DNA from: Streptomyces hoynatensis
GTDB taxonomy: Bacteria > Actinomycetota > Actinomycetes > Streptomycetales > Streptomycetaceae
Reading direction: 5' to 3'
DNA length: 64,000 nt
NCBI RefSeq assembly: GCF_003626535.1
Contig: NZ_RBAL01000009.1
Location: forward strand, 124,001 to 188,000
Both the position numbers and the translations under genes were made by a program. The notes under the pieces are model-generated. The model was given only the letters and a program-made list of their open reading frames with translations. It ran no database searches and was not told the DNA's origin. Positions 34,990 through 44,035 of this stretch are shown one piece after another; within the stretch, counting starts at the first letter, position 1; every line of letters begins with the position of its first letter.

Positions 34990-37572
34990 TCAGCGTGCCG
35001 CCGCCTGGTCGGCCGGCGCCTCCGGCGGCAGGGCGAGCAGCCCGAGTTCGGCCCGCGCGGACAGCAGCGGGTGGGCGGGCAGCACGCGGACGGTGTAGCC
35101 GAAGGGTCCCGGGCGGTGCAGGGTGAGTTCGCCCTCGTAGGTCCAGCGGCCCGAGAGGTCGGGTCCGCCGTTCGGCTTCAGCGGGACGTACACCGGCTCG
35201 GCCAGGGTGTCGTCCCCGTCCACCCGGCCGGTCACCGCCTGTACCTCGACGGCCGAGGGCGGCAGGTCGCCCAGGGCGACGCGCACCCTGAGCGGCACCG
35301 AGCCGCCGAGGGTGGGCGGCTCGGTGGCGGCCTCCACGTGGTCGACGGCGACCCGCGGCCACTCCCGGCGCACCCGGTCGGCGAAGCCGGACAGCTCCTC
35401 CGCGGCCTCGGCGGTGAGCGCCCGGTGCGCGCCGGCGGCGGGCGCGTAGTAGCCGGTGATGTACTCGCGCAGCATCCGGTCCGCCCTGAGCTTGGGCCCG
35501 AGCCGGTCCAGGGTGGCGCGGACCATCTCCAGCCAGCGCCCCGGCAGGCCGGAGGCGCCGCCGTGGTTCCACGCGCCGCGGTCGTAGAAGCAGGGCGCGA
35601 CCTGCTGTTCGAGCAGCGTGTAGAGGGCGGCGGCCTCGATGGCGTCCCGCCGCTCCGGCTCGGCCGCGGCCTGGCCGTCGGCCGTGGGGATCTCCCAGCC
35701 GAAGTCGGGGTCGAACCACTCGTCCCACCAGCCGTCCCTGACCGAGAGGTTGAGGCAGCCGTTGAGGGCGGCCTTCATCCCCGAGGTGCCGCAGGCCTCC
35801 AGCGGGCGCAGCGGGTTGTTCAGCCAGACGTCGCAGCCGGCGTAGAGGCAGCGGGCCATGGCCATGCCGTAGTCGGGCAGGAAGACGATGCGGTGCCGGA
35901 CGGCCGGGTCGTCGGCGAAGCGCACCAGCTCCTGGATCAGCCGCTTGCCGCCCTCGTCGGCCGGGTGGGCCTTGCCCGCGACCACGATCTGCAGCGGCCG
36001 CTGCGGGTGCAGCAGCAGGGCGCGCAGCCGCTTGGGGTCCTTCAGCATCAGGGTCAGCCGCTTGTAGGAGGGGACGCGGCGGGCGAAGCCGAGGGTGAGC
36101 ACGTCCGGGTCGAGGACGTCGTCCACCCAGCCGAGTTCGGCGTGCCCGGCGCCGCGCTGCCGCCAGGAGGCCCGCAGCCTGGCGCGCACCTCGTGCACCA
36201 GCTGCTCGCGCAGGGTGCGGCGCAGTTCCCACAGCTCCGCGTCCGTCAGCGAGCCGGTCCACTGCCGCTGCACCGCGTCCGCCGTCCAGGTGGGGGCGTG
36301 GACGCCGTTGGTGACGGCGCCGATGGGGGTCTCCTCCGGGTCGAAGCCGGGCCACAGGCCGGCGAACATGCCGCGGCTGACGCGGCCGTGCAGCGCCGAG
36401 ACCCCGTTGGCGCGCTGGGCGGTGCGCAGCCCGAGGACCGCCATGTTGAACTGCGGCGGGCCCTCGCCCGACACGGTGACGCCCTCGGGCTCGCGGCCGA
36501 GCGCGAGCAGCCGCCGCGAGTCGAGGGCGGCCAGCTCGCCGCCCTCGCCGAAGTGCCTGGCCACCAGTTCCTCGGAGAAGCGGTCGATGCCGTCGGGCAC
36601 CGGCGTGTGGGTGGTGAAGACGGTCCCGGCCCGCACCGCCCACAGCGCGGAGTCGAAGCCGATCCCGTAGGCGGCCAGCTCCCGGATGCGCTCGGGCCCG
36701 AGGAAGCCGGCGTGGCCCTCGTTCATGTGGAAGACCTCGGGCTCGGGGTGGCCGGTGAGGCGGCAGAAGGCGCGCACCGCGCGGACCCCGCCGATGCCGA
36801 GCAGCATCTCCTGCACCAGCCGGTGCTCGCTGCCGCCGCCGTAGAGGCGGTCGGTGACGTCGCGTTCCGCCGGCCCGTTCTCGGCGACGGCCGAGTCGAG
36901 CAGGATCAGCGGGACGCGGCCGACCTGGGCCTGCCAGATCCTGGCGGCCAGGGTGCGCCCGCCCGGCAGCGCGAGCGTCACCCTGGCGGGCGAGCCGTCG
37001 GGCTCGGTGAGCGGGGTCAGGGGCAGTTCGTGCGGGTCGACGACCGGGTAGTGCTCCTGCTGCCAGCCGTCGGGGGAGAGGGTCTGGCGGAAGTAGCCGT
37101 AGCGGTAGAGCAGGCCGACGCCGATCATCGGCGCGCCGAGGTCGCTGGCGGCCTTGAGGTGGTCGCCGGCGAGGATGCCGAGGCCCCCCGAGTACTGCGG
37201 CAGGGTGGCCGTGATGCCGAATTCGGGCGAGAAGTAGGCGATGGCCCGCGGGAGTTCGCCGCCGGCGCGGGAGTCTGCCTGCTGGTACCAGCGGGGCTCG
37301 GTGAGGTAGTCGCGCAGGTCGCCGACGGCGACCTCAAGGCGGCGCAGGAAGCCGCGGTCGGCGGCGAGGGCGGCCAGCCGGTCGGCGCGGACGGTGCCGA
37401 GCAGCCGGACCGGGTCCTCGCCGCCGGCCTGCCAGCCCTGCGGGTCGACGGAGCGCAGCAGCTCGCGGGTCTCGGGGTGCCAGGACCAGCGCAGGTTGTG
37501 CGCGAGTTCGTGGAGGGGGCGGAGTGGTTCGGGAAGGACGGGACGTACCGAGAAGCGACGGATGGCCTTCAC
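34990..37572 (-). CDS. glgP: Alpha-glucan (glycogen/maltodextrin) phosphorylase
   Basis: An 860-residue GT35 phosphorylase releasing glucose 1-phosphate from alpha-1,4-glucan ends. The N-terminal DUF3417 segment (VRPVLPEPLRPLHELAHNLRWSWHPETRELL) marks the actinobacterial GlgP/AgP type. The PLP-binding Lys is in GTSGMKAALNGCLNLS, and FNMNEGHAGF-like VFHMNEGHAGFLGPE and SYKRLTLMLKDP are further family landmarks. The GTG at 37572 (VKAIRRFSVRP) has GAGG 4 nt upstream. In S. coelicolor glgP lies directly beside and divergent from glgE; here the dpp operon and a pectin lyase lie between them. Confidence 0.95.
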   Translation of the reverse strand: MKAIRRFSVRPVLPEPLRPLHELAHNLRWSWHPETRELLRSVDPQGWQAGGEDPVRLLGTVRADRLAALAADRGFLRRLEVAVGDLRDYLTEPRWYQQADSRAGGELPRAIAYFSPEFGITATLPQYSGGLGILAGDHLKAASDLGAPMIGVGLLYRYGYFRQTLSPDGWQQEHYPVVDPHELPLTPLTEPDGSPARVTLALPGGRTLAARIWQAQVGRVPLILLDSAVAENGPAERDVTDRLYGGGSEHRLVQEMLLGIGGVRAVRAFCRLTGHPEPEVFHMNEGHAGFLGPERIRELAAYGIGFDSALWAVRAGTVFTTHTPVPDGIDRFSEELVARHFGEGGELAALDSRRLLALGREPEGVTVSGEGPPQFNMAVLGLRTAQRANGVSALHGRVSRGMFAGLWPGFDPEETPIGAVTNGVHAPTWTADAVQRQWTGSLTDAELWELRRTLREQLVHEVRARLRASWRQRGAGHAELGWVDDVLDPDVLTLGFARRVPSYKRLTLMLKDPKRLRALLLHPQRPLQIVVAGKAHPADEGGKRLIQELVRFADDPAVRHRIVFLPDYGMAMARCLYAGCDVWLNNPLRPLEACGTSGMKAALNGCLNLSVRDGWWDEWFDPDFGWEIPTADGQAAAEPERRDAIEAAALYTLLEQQVAPCFYDRGAWNHGGASGLPGRWLEMVRATLDRLGPKLRADRMLREYITGYYAPAAGAHRALTAEAAEELSGFADRVRREWPRVAVDHVEAATEPPTLGGSVPLRVRVALGDLPPSAVEVQAVTGRVDGDDTLAEPVYVPLKPNGGPDLSGRWTYEGELTLHRPGPFGYTVRVLPAHPLLSARAELGLLALPPEAPADQAAAR

Positions 37573-37673
37573 GCCTCGACCGTAGCCGGGCACCGGGGGA
37601 GGTTGCGGAGGATTCCGGGGCAATCCGGTGGAATCGGGCCGCTAAACCACCCCCGGGGACCACGGGCCGGCGG

Positions 37674-38846
37674 TCAGGGAATGAGCGGCTGCGGCCCCTG
37701 CCCCGGGCCGCCGTCCGGGGGCCCGCCGGGTCCGGCCTCGGGGCCCGCGGCCGCCCCCGGCTCCGCGGCGGCCTCGGCGGCCTCCGCCTCGAAGCCCGTG
37801 AGAGTGCCCGGCTGGTGCAGGATCGGCGGGGCCAGCTCCCGGTTGGGCCGGAGGGTGCCCTCGGCGATCTCGGCCGCGTAGTGGCAGGCCACCCGGTGCC
37901 CGCCGCCCACGTCGGTCAGCTCGGGCCGCTCGGTGGCGCAGCGCTCGGGCTGCCGCCAGGGGCAGCGGGTGTGGAAGCGGCAGCCGGCGGGCGGGCCGGC
38001 CGGGGACGGCAGGTCGCCGCGCAGCAGAATCCGCTCCCTGGTGTCCTCCACCTCGGGGTCGGGCACCGGGACCGCCGACATCAGCGCCCGGGTGTACGGG
38101 TGGCGCGGGTCGGAGTACAGGGCGTCGCTCGGGGCCTCCTCGACCAGCGAGCCGAGGTACATCACCCCGATGACGTCCGAGATGTGCCGGACCACGGCCA
38201 GGTCGTGGGCGATGACCAGGTAGGTGAGCCCGAGGGAGTCCTGCAGCTCCTCCAGGAGGTTGAGCACCTGGGCCTGGATGGAGACGTCGAGCGCGGAGAC
38301 CGGCTCGTCGCAGATGACGAGGTCGGGTTCGAGGACCAGGGCCCTGGCGATGCCGATGCGCTGCCGCTGGCCCCCGGAGAACTCGTGCGGGTAACGCGAC
38401 AGGGAGCCGGCGGGCAGGCCGACCCGGTCGAGGATCTCCAGGATCTTGGCGCGGCGCTCCGCCCGGTCGGCGCCCAGGCCGTGGGCGGCCATGCCCTCGG
38501 CGAGGACCGACTCGATGTTCTGGCGGGGGTTGAGGCTGCCGAGGGGGTCCTGGAAGACCATCTGCAGGCGGCGGCGGGCGCGGCGCATCTCCTCGGCCGG
38601 CAGGGCGGCCAGGTCGGTGCCGTCGAAGACGACGCGGCCCGAGGTGATCTCGTTGAGCCGCAGGACGGCCCGGCCCAGGGTGGTCTTGCCGCAGCCCGAC
38701 TCCCCCACCAGGCCGTAGGTCTGGCCGGCGGAGACGCTGAGCGAGACGCCGTCCACCGCGTAGACGTGGCCCACGGTGCGGTCGAAGAGGATGCCGCGCC
38801 TGACCGGGAAGTGGACCTTGACCTCGTCCAGTTCGAGCAGGGTCAT
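37674..38846 (-). CDS. Dipeptide/oligopeptide ABC transporter ATPase (DppF/OppF)
   Basis: A 390-residue ATPase, the second ATPase of a DppBCDF-type importer. Walker A is GESGCGKTT, the Q-loop is MVFQDPLGSLNPR, the signature is FSGGQRQR, Walker B is DLVICDEPVSALD. The Opp-specific C-terminal oligopeptide segment contains HPYTRALMSAVPVPDP and the Fe-S-like Cys set GCRFHTRCPWRQPERC. A Gly/Pro/Ala/Glu-rich tail of about 45 residues is an addition. The ATG at 38846 overlaps the upstream stop. It is the last gene of the operon SBP-B-C-D-F. Confidence 0.93.
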   Translation of the reverse strand: MTLLELDEVKVHFPVRRGILFDRTVGHVYAVDGVSLSVSAGQTYGLVGESGCGKTTLGRAVLRLNEITSGRVVFDGTDLAALPAEEMRRARRRLQMVFQDPLGSLNPRQNIESVLAEGMAAHGLGADRAERRAKILEILDRVGLPAGSLSRYPHEFSGGQRQRIGIARALVLEPDLVICDEPVSALDVSIQAQVLNLLEELQDSLGLTYLVIAHDLAVVRHISDVIGVMYLGSLVEEAPSDALYSDPRHPYTRALMSAVPVPDPEVEDTRERILLRGDLPSPAGPPAGCRFHTRCPWRQPERCATERPELTDVGGGHRVACHYAAEIAEGTLRPNRELAPPILHQPGTLTGFEAEAAEAAAEPGAAAGPEAGPGGPPDGGPGQGPQPLIP

Positions 38847-39979
38847 GAGGTGGCCTCCGTCGTCTCGGCGGCGTCGCCTTCCGGGTTTTCCCCGGGGCTG
38901 CCCTCGGCGGTGTTCTCGGCGGTGTTCCCGGGGTCGTTCCCGGCGGTGTTCCCGGGGCCGTTCCCGGCGTTCCCTGGCCCGTCCCCGGCGCCGTCCCCCG
39001 GGGCGGCGGCCACCGGGTGGACGCAGCGCACCCGGTGGGCCTCGCGCCCGGGCAGCAGGGTGAGGGGGAGGCCGCCGTCCAGGCACTCCTCGGTGGAGAA
39101 GTCGCACCGCGGCGCGAAGGCGCAGCCGTCCCCCCAGTCGATGCGGTCGTTGATCGAGCCGCGGATGGGCCGCAGCCGCTCGCCCCGGGGCGCGTCCAGG
39201 CGCGGGATGGAGCCGAGCAGCCCGTGCGCGTAGGGGTGGGCGGCCTCGGCGAACAGCGGGCGCCGGTCGGCGGCCTCCACCACCTTGCCCGCGTACAGCA
39301 CGTTGACCCGGTCGCACAGGCCGGCGACCACGCCCAGGTCGTGCGTGATCATCAAAAGGGCGGTGCCCTGCTGGTCGACCAGCTCCTTGAGCAGCTCCAG
39401 GATCTGCGCCTGGATCGTCACGTCGAGCGCGGTGGTGGGCTCGTCCGCGATCAGCAGCCGGGGCGCGCAGGCGACGGCCATCGCGATGAGGGCGCGCTGC
39501 CGCATGCCGCCGGACAGCTGGTGGGGGTACTCCTTCAGGCGCCGCGTCGGGTCGGGAATGCCGACCCGGTCGAGCAGCTCGGCGGCCTCCTTGCGGGCCG
39601 CGGAGCCGCGCAGCCCGCGGTGGCGGCTGAGGATCTCGGTGACCTGGACCCCGATGGGCACCACCGGGTTCAGCGAGGAGAGCGGGTCCTGGAAGATCAT
39701 GGCGAGCTGGCTGCCGCGCAGGTCGCGCAGCCGGGCCTGGCGCAGCCTCAGCAGGTCGGTGCCGTCGAACTCGGCCCGTCCGCCGATGCGCACCCCGCGC
39801 TGCGGGAGCAGGCCCATGAGGGCGAGCGAGGTGACGCTCTTGCCGCAGCCCGACTCGCCCACCAGGCCCACCACCTGGGACTCGTCGACCTGGAAGGAGA
39901 CCCCACAGACGGCGGCGACGTCGGGCGCGCCGTGGCCGGTGAAGGTCACCGTCAGTTCGTCCACGGAAAGCAAGGGCAT
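38843..39979 (-). CDS. Dipeptide/oligopeptide ABC transporter ATPase (DppD/OppD)
   Basis: A 378-residue ATPase with Walker A GESGCGKSV, Q-loop MIFQDPLSSLNPV, signature LSGGMRQRA and Walker B RLLIADEPTTALD. The C-terminal Opp domain has HPYAHGLLGSIPRLD and CAFAPRCDFSTEEC. After that comes a low-complexity tail of about 50 residues (GNxPGNT-type units) coded by short repeats of GTTCCCGG type, which looks like a minisatellite expansion at the protein end. It pairs with the DppF-type ATPase. The ATG follows the permease stop closely. Confidence 0.93.
   Translation of the reverse strand: MPLLSVDELTVTFTGHGAPDVAAVCGVSFQVDESQVVGLVGESGCGKSVTSLALMGLLPQRGVRIGGRAEFDGTDLLRLRQARLRDLRGSQLAMIFQDPLSSLNPVVPIGVQVTEILSRHRGLRGSAARKEAAELLDRVGIPDPTRRLKEYPHQLSGGMRQRALIAMAVACAPRLLIADEPTTALDVTIQAQILELLKELVDQQGTALLMITHDLGVVAGLCDRVNVLYAGKVVEAADRRPLFAEAAHPYAHGLLGSIPRLDAPRGERLRPIRGSINDRIDWGDGCAFAPRCDFSTEECLDGGLPLTLLPGREAHRVRCVHPVAAAPGDGAGDGPGNAGNGPGNTAGNDPGNTAENTAEGSPGENPEGDAAETTEATS
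38880..38990. repeat. Coding minisatellite at the DppD-type gene 3' end
   Basis: GTTCCCGG-containing units of about 12-18 bp recur seven or more times on the plus strand, giving a Gly-Asn-Pro/Thr-rich tail on the minus-strand protein beyond the conserved domain. Confidence 0.7.
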
Positions 39980-39983
39980 GACA

Positions 39984-40937
39984 TCAGCTCCGCAGTTTCG
40001 GGTCGAGCGCTTCCCGCATGGCCTCGCCGAGCAGCGTGAAGCCGAGCGAGGTGACGATGATGCCGACCGCCGGGTAGACGGCCATCATCGGGGCGGCGTC
40101 GAAGAAGCGCTGGGCCTGGGCGAGCATGACGCCCCACTCGGGCTGGGAGGCGTCCGGGTTGCCGAGGCCCAGATAGGACAGGGCGGCGGCCTCGATGATG
40201 GCGGTGGCCAGGGCCAGGGTCGCCTGCACGATGACCGGGCCCAGGGAGTTGGGCAGCACGTGGGCCAGCACGATCCGGCGGCGGCGCACGCCGAGCGAGC
40301 GGGCGGCCAGCACGTAGTCGGCCCCCGCCTGGGCGAGCATGGAGCCGCGCAGCAGGCGCGCGAACACGGGGATCTGCACCACGCCGACGGCGATCATGAC
40401 GGTGGTCAGGCTCTGGCCCATGATGGCGGCCACGCTGACCGCGAGCAGCAGCGAGGGCAGCGCGAGCATCATGTCGATCAGCCGCATGAGGACGGTGTCG
40501 AGGCGCCGCCCGGCGCGCCCGCCGAAGGCGAGGGCGGCCCCGGAGATGCCGCCGGTCAGCGCGCCGACGGCGAAGCCGAGCAGCGTCGAGACGACGCCGA
40601 CCAGCAGCGTCTGCCTGGTGCCGACCAGCATCCTGGACAGCTCGTCGCGGCCGAGGTGGTCGAGGCCGAGCCAGTTGCCGCCGCGCGGGCCGACGAACTG
40701 GGCGTGGTTGACCAGGACCTCGTCGCGCCAGGTCTGGTCGGTCGGGTCGTAGGGCGCGATCCAGGGCCCGACGATGGCCACGACGACGAACACGGCCATG
40801 ATGACGGCGCCGATGAGGGCCATCTTGCTGCGCCGCAGCCGCCGCAGCGCCTCCCGCCACAGGCTGCCGCCGGCGGTGGACTCGGTGCGGGTGGTGAGCT
40901 CCGCCAGCCGGTCGAGCTTCTCGGTCTTGGTGGTCAT
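39984..40937 (-). CDS. Dipeptide/oligopeptide ABC transporter permease (DppC/OppC)
   Basis: A 317-residue permease with an N-terminal cytoplasmic segment, one helix (MALIGAVIMAVFVVVAIVGPWIAPYDP), an extracytoplasmic loop with the typical GxDxLGRDxLSR (WLGLDHLGRDELSRML), and five more helices. The EAA loop is ADYVLAARSLGVRRRRIVLAHVLPNSLGPV, contacting the ATPases. The stop of DppB and this ATG overlap by one base (TGATG). Confidence 0.93.
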   Translation of the reverse strand: MTTKTEKLDRLAELTTRTESTAGGSLWREALRRLRRSKMALIGAVIMAVFVVVAIVGPWIAPYDPTDQTWRDEVLVNHAQFVGPRGGNWLGLDHLGRDELSRMLVGTRQTLLVGVVSTLLGFAVGALTGGISGAALAFGGRAGRRLDTVLMRLIDMMLALPSLLLAVSVAAIMGQSLTTVMIAVGVVQIPVFARLLRGSMLAQAGADYVLAARSLGVRRRRIVLAHVLPNSLGPVIVQATLALATAIIEAAALSYLGLGNPDASQPEWGVMLAQAQRFFDAAPMMAVYPAVGIIVTSLGFTLLGEAMREALDPKLRS

Positions 40938-41941
40938 CAGTTCACCCGCACTCTCGGGTCGATGAGGCTGTAGGCGAGGTCGACCAGGAGATTGATGGCG
41001 ACGTACAGGAGTGCGATGAAGAGGATGAAGCCCATGAGGACGGGGTAGTCCCGGTTGTCGATCGCCTCCTTGATGAACGAGCCGATGCCGCCGAAGGCGA
41101 AGACGGACTCGGTGAGCACGGCCCCGGAGAGCAGGCTGCCGGTGAGCAGGCCGACGGTCGTGACGACCGGGAGCAGCGCGTTGCGCAGCACGTGCCGCGA
41201 GCGCACCACGCGCCGCTGCAGGCCCTTGGACTCGGCGGTGCGCACGTAGTCCTCGCCGAGCACCTCCAGCACGCTGGCGCGGGTGATCCGCACGATGACC
41301 GCGAGCGGGATGGAGGCCAGGGCGACGCCGGGCAGGATCAGGTGCTCGACCGCGTCCCAGGAGGCGTCCCACTCCCCGGTCAGCAGGCCGTCGAGCACGT
41401 AGAAGCCGGTGACCTCGGTGGCGTTGATGCCGGTGGTCTGGCGCCCGAAGCTGGGCAGCCAGCCGAGGTTGACCGCGAAGATCGCCCGCAGGATGAAGCC
41501 GAGGAAGAACACCGGGATGCAGATCCCGATGAGCGAGCCGGAGACGGCCGTGACGTCCAGCCAGCTGCCGCGCCTCCTGGCGGCGAAGTAGCCGAGCGGA
41601 ATGCCGACCACGACGGCGATCAGGATGGCGGAGAGGGCGAGTTCGACGGTGGCGGGGAAGCGCTGGGTGAACTCCTCCCACACGGGGCGCCCGGTGCGCA
41701 CCGAGTCGCCGAGGTCCAGGTGCACCAGGCGCTGCATCCAGCGGCCGTACTGCACCCAGACGGGGTCGTTGAGGCCGAGCGACTCCTCGATCTGTCGCCG
41801 GTCGGCCTCGGTTCCGCGCTCGCCGAGCAGCGCGGAGGCCGGTCCGCCTGGCAGCTGGTGCAGCCAGAGGAACAGCAGGACCGACAGGCCGAGCAGCGTG
41901 GGTATCAGCTGCAGCAGCCTGCGGATGATGAGACGGAGCAC
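40937..41941 (-). CDS. Dipeptide/oligopeptide ABC transporter permease (DppB/OppB)
   Basis: A 334-residue permease starting MLRLIIRRLLQLIPTLLGLSVLLFLWL, the standard DppB first helix. It has the LGLNDPVWVQYGRWM segment, further helices and the EAA loop EDYVRTAESKGLQRRVVRSRHVLRNALLPV. The start is GTG at 41941 with AAAGGGA upstream. It is separated from the substrate-binding protein gene by 177 bp containing a very strong hairpin. Confidence 0.94.
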   Translation of the reverse strand: MLRLIIRRLLQLIPTLLGLSVLLFLWLHQLPGGPASALLGERGTEADRRQIEESLGLNDPVWVQYGRWMQRLVHLDLGDSVRTGRPVWEEFTQRFPATVELALSAILIAVVVGIPLGYFAARRRGSWLDVTAVSGSLIGICIPVFFLGFILRAIFAVNLGWLPSFGRQTTGINATEVTGFYVLDGLLTGEWDASWDAVEHLILPGVALASIPLAVIVRITRASVLEVLGEDYVRTAESKGLQRRVVRSRHVLRNALLPVVTTVGLLTGSLLSGAVLTESVFAFGGIGSFIKEAIDNRDYPVLMGFILFIALLYVAINLLVDLAYSLIDPRVRVN

Positions 41942-42055
41942 CGAGGGTCCCTTTCTCTGCTCGGTTATCTCAGCTGTGGGAAATCAGCTTGGAATTCGCC
42001 TTCTGTGCGGGGGTGGGAAGGGACGGTGTGCCGGCGCGCCAGGGCCGTTCAGCGA

Positions 42056-42089
42056 CCCGCCCGGCCACGGGGTGCCGTGGCCGGGCGGG
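42056..42089 (-). terminator. Strong hairpin between the substrate-binding protein and permease genes
   Basis: 15-bp perfectly complementary arms beginning CCCGCCCGGCCACGG enclose a GGTG loop. It lies 30 bp after the substrate-binding protein stop, inside the operon. It may terminate most transcripts or protect the upstream message from 3' decay, giving more binding protein than permease. Confidence 0.6.
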
Positions 42090-42118
42090 AAGCGATCCGG
42101 GCCTGCGCGCGCGGGGCT

Positions 42119-43789
42119 TCAGTCCTTGAAGCTGACCTCTGCGTAGTTCTCCCGGGTGAGCGGGGAGACGTTCGGCGGGTTGACGTCAGGGGCGAAGGCG
42201 ATGGACGGCGGGGAGCTGGAGATCGGCACGCCCGGCAGGAAGTCCATGATCATCTCGTTGATCTGCTGGTAGAGGCCGACGCGGGTGTCCACGTCCGGCT
42301 CCACCTCGGCCTGCGCCATCAGGTCGAACAGGTCCTCGTTGCGGAAGCCCCACTCCTTTTGGTAGCTGCCGAACCAGGTGCCCAGGAAGTTGAAGGCGTC
42401 GTTGAAGTCGCCGGTCCAGCCGAGCAGGTAGACGTTGCAGCCGCCGTCCCTGGTGGTCTCGGTGTAGTCCGGGTTCCACTTCAGCGGGACCGGGTTGACG
42501 GTGATGCCGACGTCCTCCAGGTCGGCCCGCAGCAGCTCGTAGATGTCGGCAGGGGCCGGCATGTAGGGCCGGGTGACCTCCGTCGGGTAGCAGAAGTCGA
42601 GGGAGAGGTCCTCGTGCCCGGACTGGGCGAGCAACTCCCTTGCCTTCTCGGGGTCGTGCTCGTAGGTGGTGACGTTCTCCGAGTAGCCCTCGATCGTGTG
42701 CGGCACGAACTGGGTGGCCACCACGCCGCCCTCGGGCAGCTGGGTGTCGACGATGTTCTGCCGGTCGAGCGCGTAGGCGAGGGCCTGTCTGACCGGCAGT
42801 TCCTCAAGGGCCGGGTCGCTGTCCTGGGTGATGCCGAGGTACAGGATGTTGAACACGTCGCGGACCGGGACCTGGAAGCCGTCGGCCTCCAGCGTCTCCA
42901 CGTCGGCCGGCGCGACCAGGTCGTAGCCGTCGATGTCGCCCGCCTGGAGCGCCTGGCGTCTGGCGTCCTCCTCCGGGATGGTGCGGAAGACGAGGGTGCT
43001 CACTCCCGCGCGGTCGCCCCAGTAGTCGTCGAACCGCTTGAGGGTGACCTCCCCGTTGCTCTTGTCCCACTCGCTGATCTCGAAGGGGCCGGTGCCGGAG
43101 ACGACGCCCGCCTCCTGGCTGTAGTCGGGGAAGGTGATGTTCTCGCCCTCGCCGCTCGGATCGTCCTCGGCCATGGCCTCGATGGCGTTCGGCGACTGGA
43201 TTCCGAATGCCTCGACGGAGAATCCGCCCGGGTAGTTGGCCGAGGGATGGGCGACCTCGATGACGGCGGTCAGGTCGTCCGGCGCCGTGCAGCCCACGTA
43301 GTTGGGCTCCGGCGTCTCCTCGCTCTCGTTGTGCGCGAAGCCGCCGAACACCGCCTGCCAGTAATACGACAATGTCGTGTTCTGGTATGTGCCGGTCCAG
43401 TTGTACCAACGGTCGAAGTTCTGGCAGACCACCTCGCCGGTCAGGTCCGCGCCGTCGTGGAACTTCACTCCGTCCCGCAGGTGGAACGTCCACTGGGTGC
43501 CCTCGGGGTTGCTCTCCCAGCTCTCGGCCAGCCCGCCGGTCAGCTCCGCCGTCCCCGACTCGTGGGTCAGCAGCGTTTCGAAAACCTGGTGGGTGATCCG
43601 GAACGTCTCACCGTCGCTGGCGAGTCCCGGGTCGAGAGAGGCCGGGTCACCCGCGTTCCCGAAGACGAACGTGTCCGAGTCGCCCTCGGAGTCGCCATCG
43701 TCGCGTTCGCTCGCGCAGCCGCTGACGACCAGTCCGATCGCGACGGCGGCCGCGAGAATCCGCGCGGCTTTGGGTCTTGCTATGCGCAT
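42119..43789 (-). CDS. Dipeptide/oligopeptide-type ABC transporter substrate-binding lipoprotein
   Basis: A 556-residue SBP_bac_5 family lipoprotein. The signal ends in VVSGCAS, so Cys25 is lipidated. The mature protein begins with an Asp/Ser/Glu-rich spacer and then FVFGNAGDPASLDPG, the family start. ESWESNPEGTQWTFHLRDGVKFHDGADLTGEVV is the SBP_bac_5 signature. The ATG at 43789 has GAGGTGG upstream; an upstream in-frame ATG at 43801 is less well placed. It captures peptides or another oligomeric ligand for the permeases downstream. It is divergent from the PL11-PL3 gene, so a role in taking up oligosaccharides cannot be excluded; family 5 includes sugar binders. Confidence 0.92.
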   Translation of the reverse strand: MRIARPKAARILAAAVAIGLVVSGCASERDDGDSEGDSDTFVFGNAGDPASLDPGLASDGETFRITHQVFETLLTHESGTAELTGGLAESWESNPEGTQWTFHLRDGVKFHDGADLTGEVVCQNFDRWYNWTGTYQNTTLSYYWQAVFGGFAHNESEETPEPNYVGCTAPDDLTAVIEVAHPSANYPGGFSVEAFGIQSPNAIEAMAEDDPSGEGENITFPDYSQEAGVVSGTGPFEISEWDKSNGEVTLKRFDDYWGDRAGVSTLVFRTIPEEDARRQALQAGDIDGYDLVAPADVETLEADGFQVPVRDVFNILYLGITQDSDPALEELPVRQALAYALDRQNIVDTQLPEGGVVATQFVPHTIEGYSENVTTYEHDPEKARELLAQSGHEDLSLDFCYPTEVTRPYMPAPADIYELLRADLEDVGITVNPVPLKWNPDYTETTRDGGCNVYLLGWTGDFNDAFNFLGTWFGSYQKEWGFRNEDLFDLMAQAEVEPDVDTRVGLYQQINEMIMDFLPGVPISSSPPSIAFAPDVNPPNVSPLTRENYAEVSFKD

Positions 43790-43866
43790 TGTCCACCTCA
43801 TGGGTCGGCGGTGGTACGGCGTTCGGTGCAGGCACATTACTGCGCAGGAACATAGCTGTGAACCCG

Positions 43867-43898
43867 CGTAGATAGGCGATACCGACCTGATATCTACG
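43867..43898. promoter_or_regulatory. Inverted repeat in the promoter between transporter and pectin lyase genes
   Basis: Perfect 8-bp arms CGTAGATA and TATCTACG are separated by 16 nt, in the AT-rich 246-bp gap between divergent genes. The centre-to-centre distance of the arms (24 bp) suits a dimeric or tetrameric regulator acting on one or both genes. Confidence 0.5.
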
Positions 43899-44035
43899 GC
43901 GCGAAAAGCGGACAACCGGCGTGCAAAGCGGCGCACTTATGACGTTTCCGAGGATTCCGCGGGGCTCGGCAACCCGGCCGGCATGCGGCGGCAACAGCCG
44001 CGTGAACAATCCCCCCACGAGATCAGGAGAGACGC

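Noticed and set aside
37674..43789. Sugar ABC transporter for pectin oligosaccharides
   Set aside because: All five proteins have dipeptide/oligopeptide (Opp/Dpp) family signatures; carbohydrate-type permeases would be of a different family. Some family-5 binders take sugars, so this is noted only as a possibility.
43790..43936. N-terminal extension of the substrate-binding protein to 43936
   Set aside because: It would place about 49 residues before the signal peptide and absorb the GAGGTGG ribosome site and the inverted repeat.
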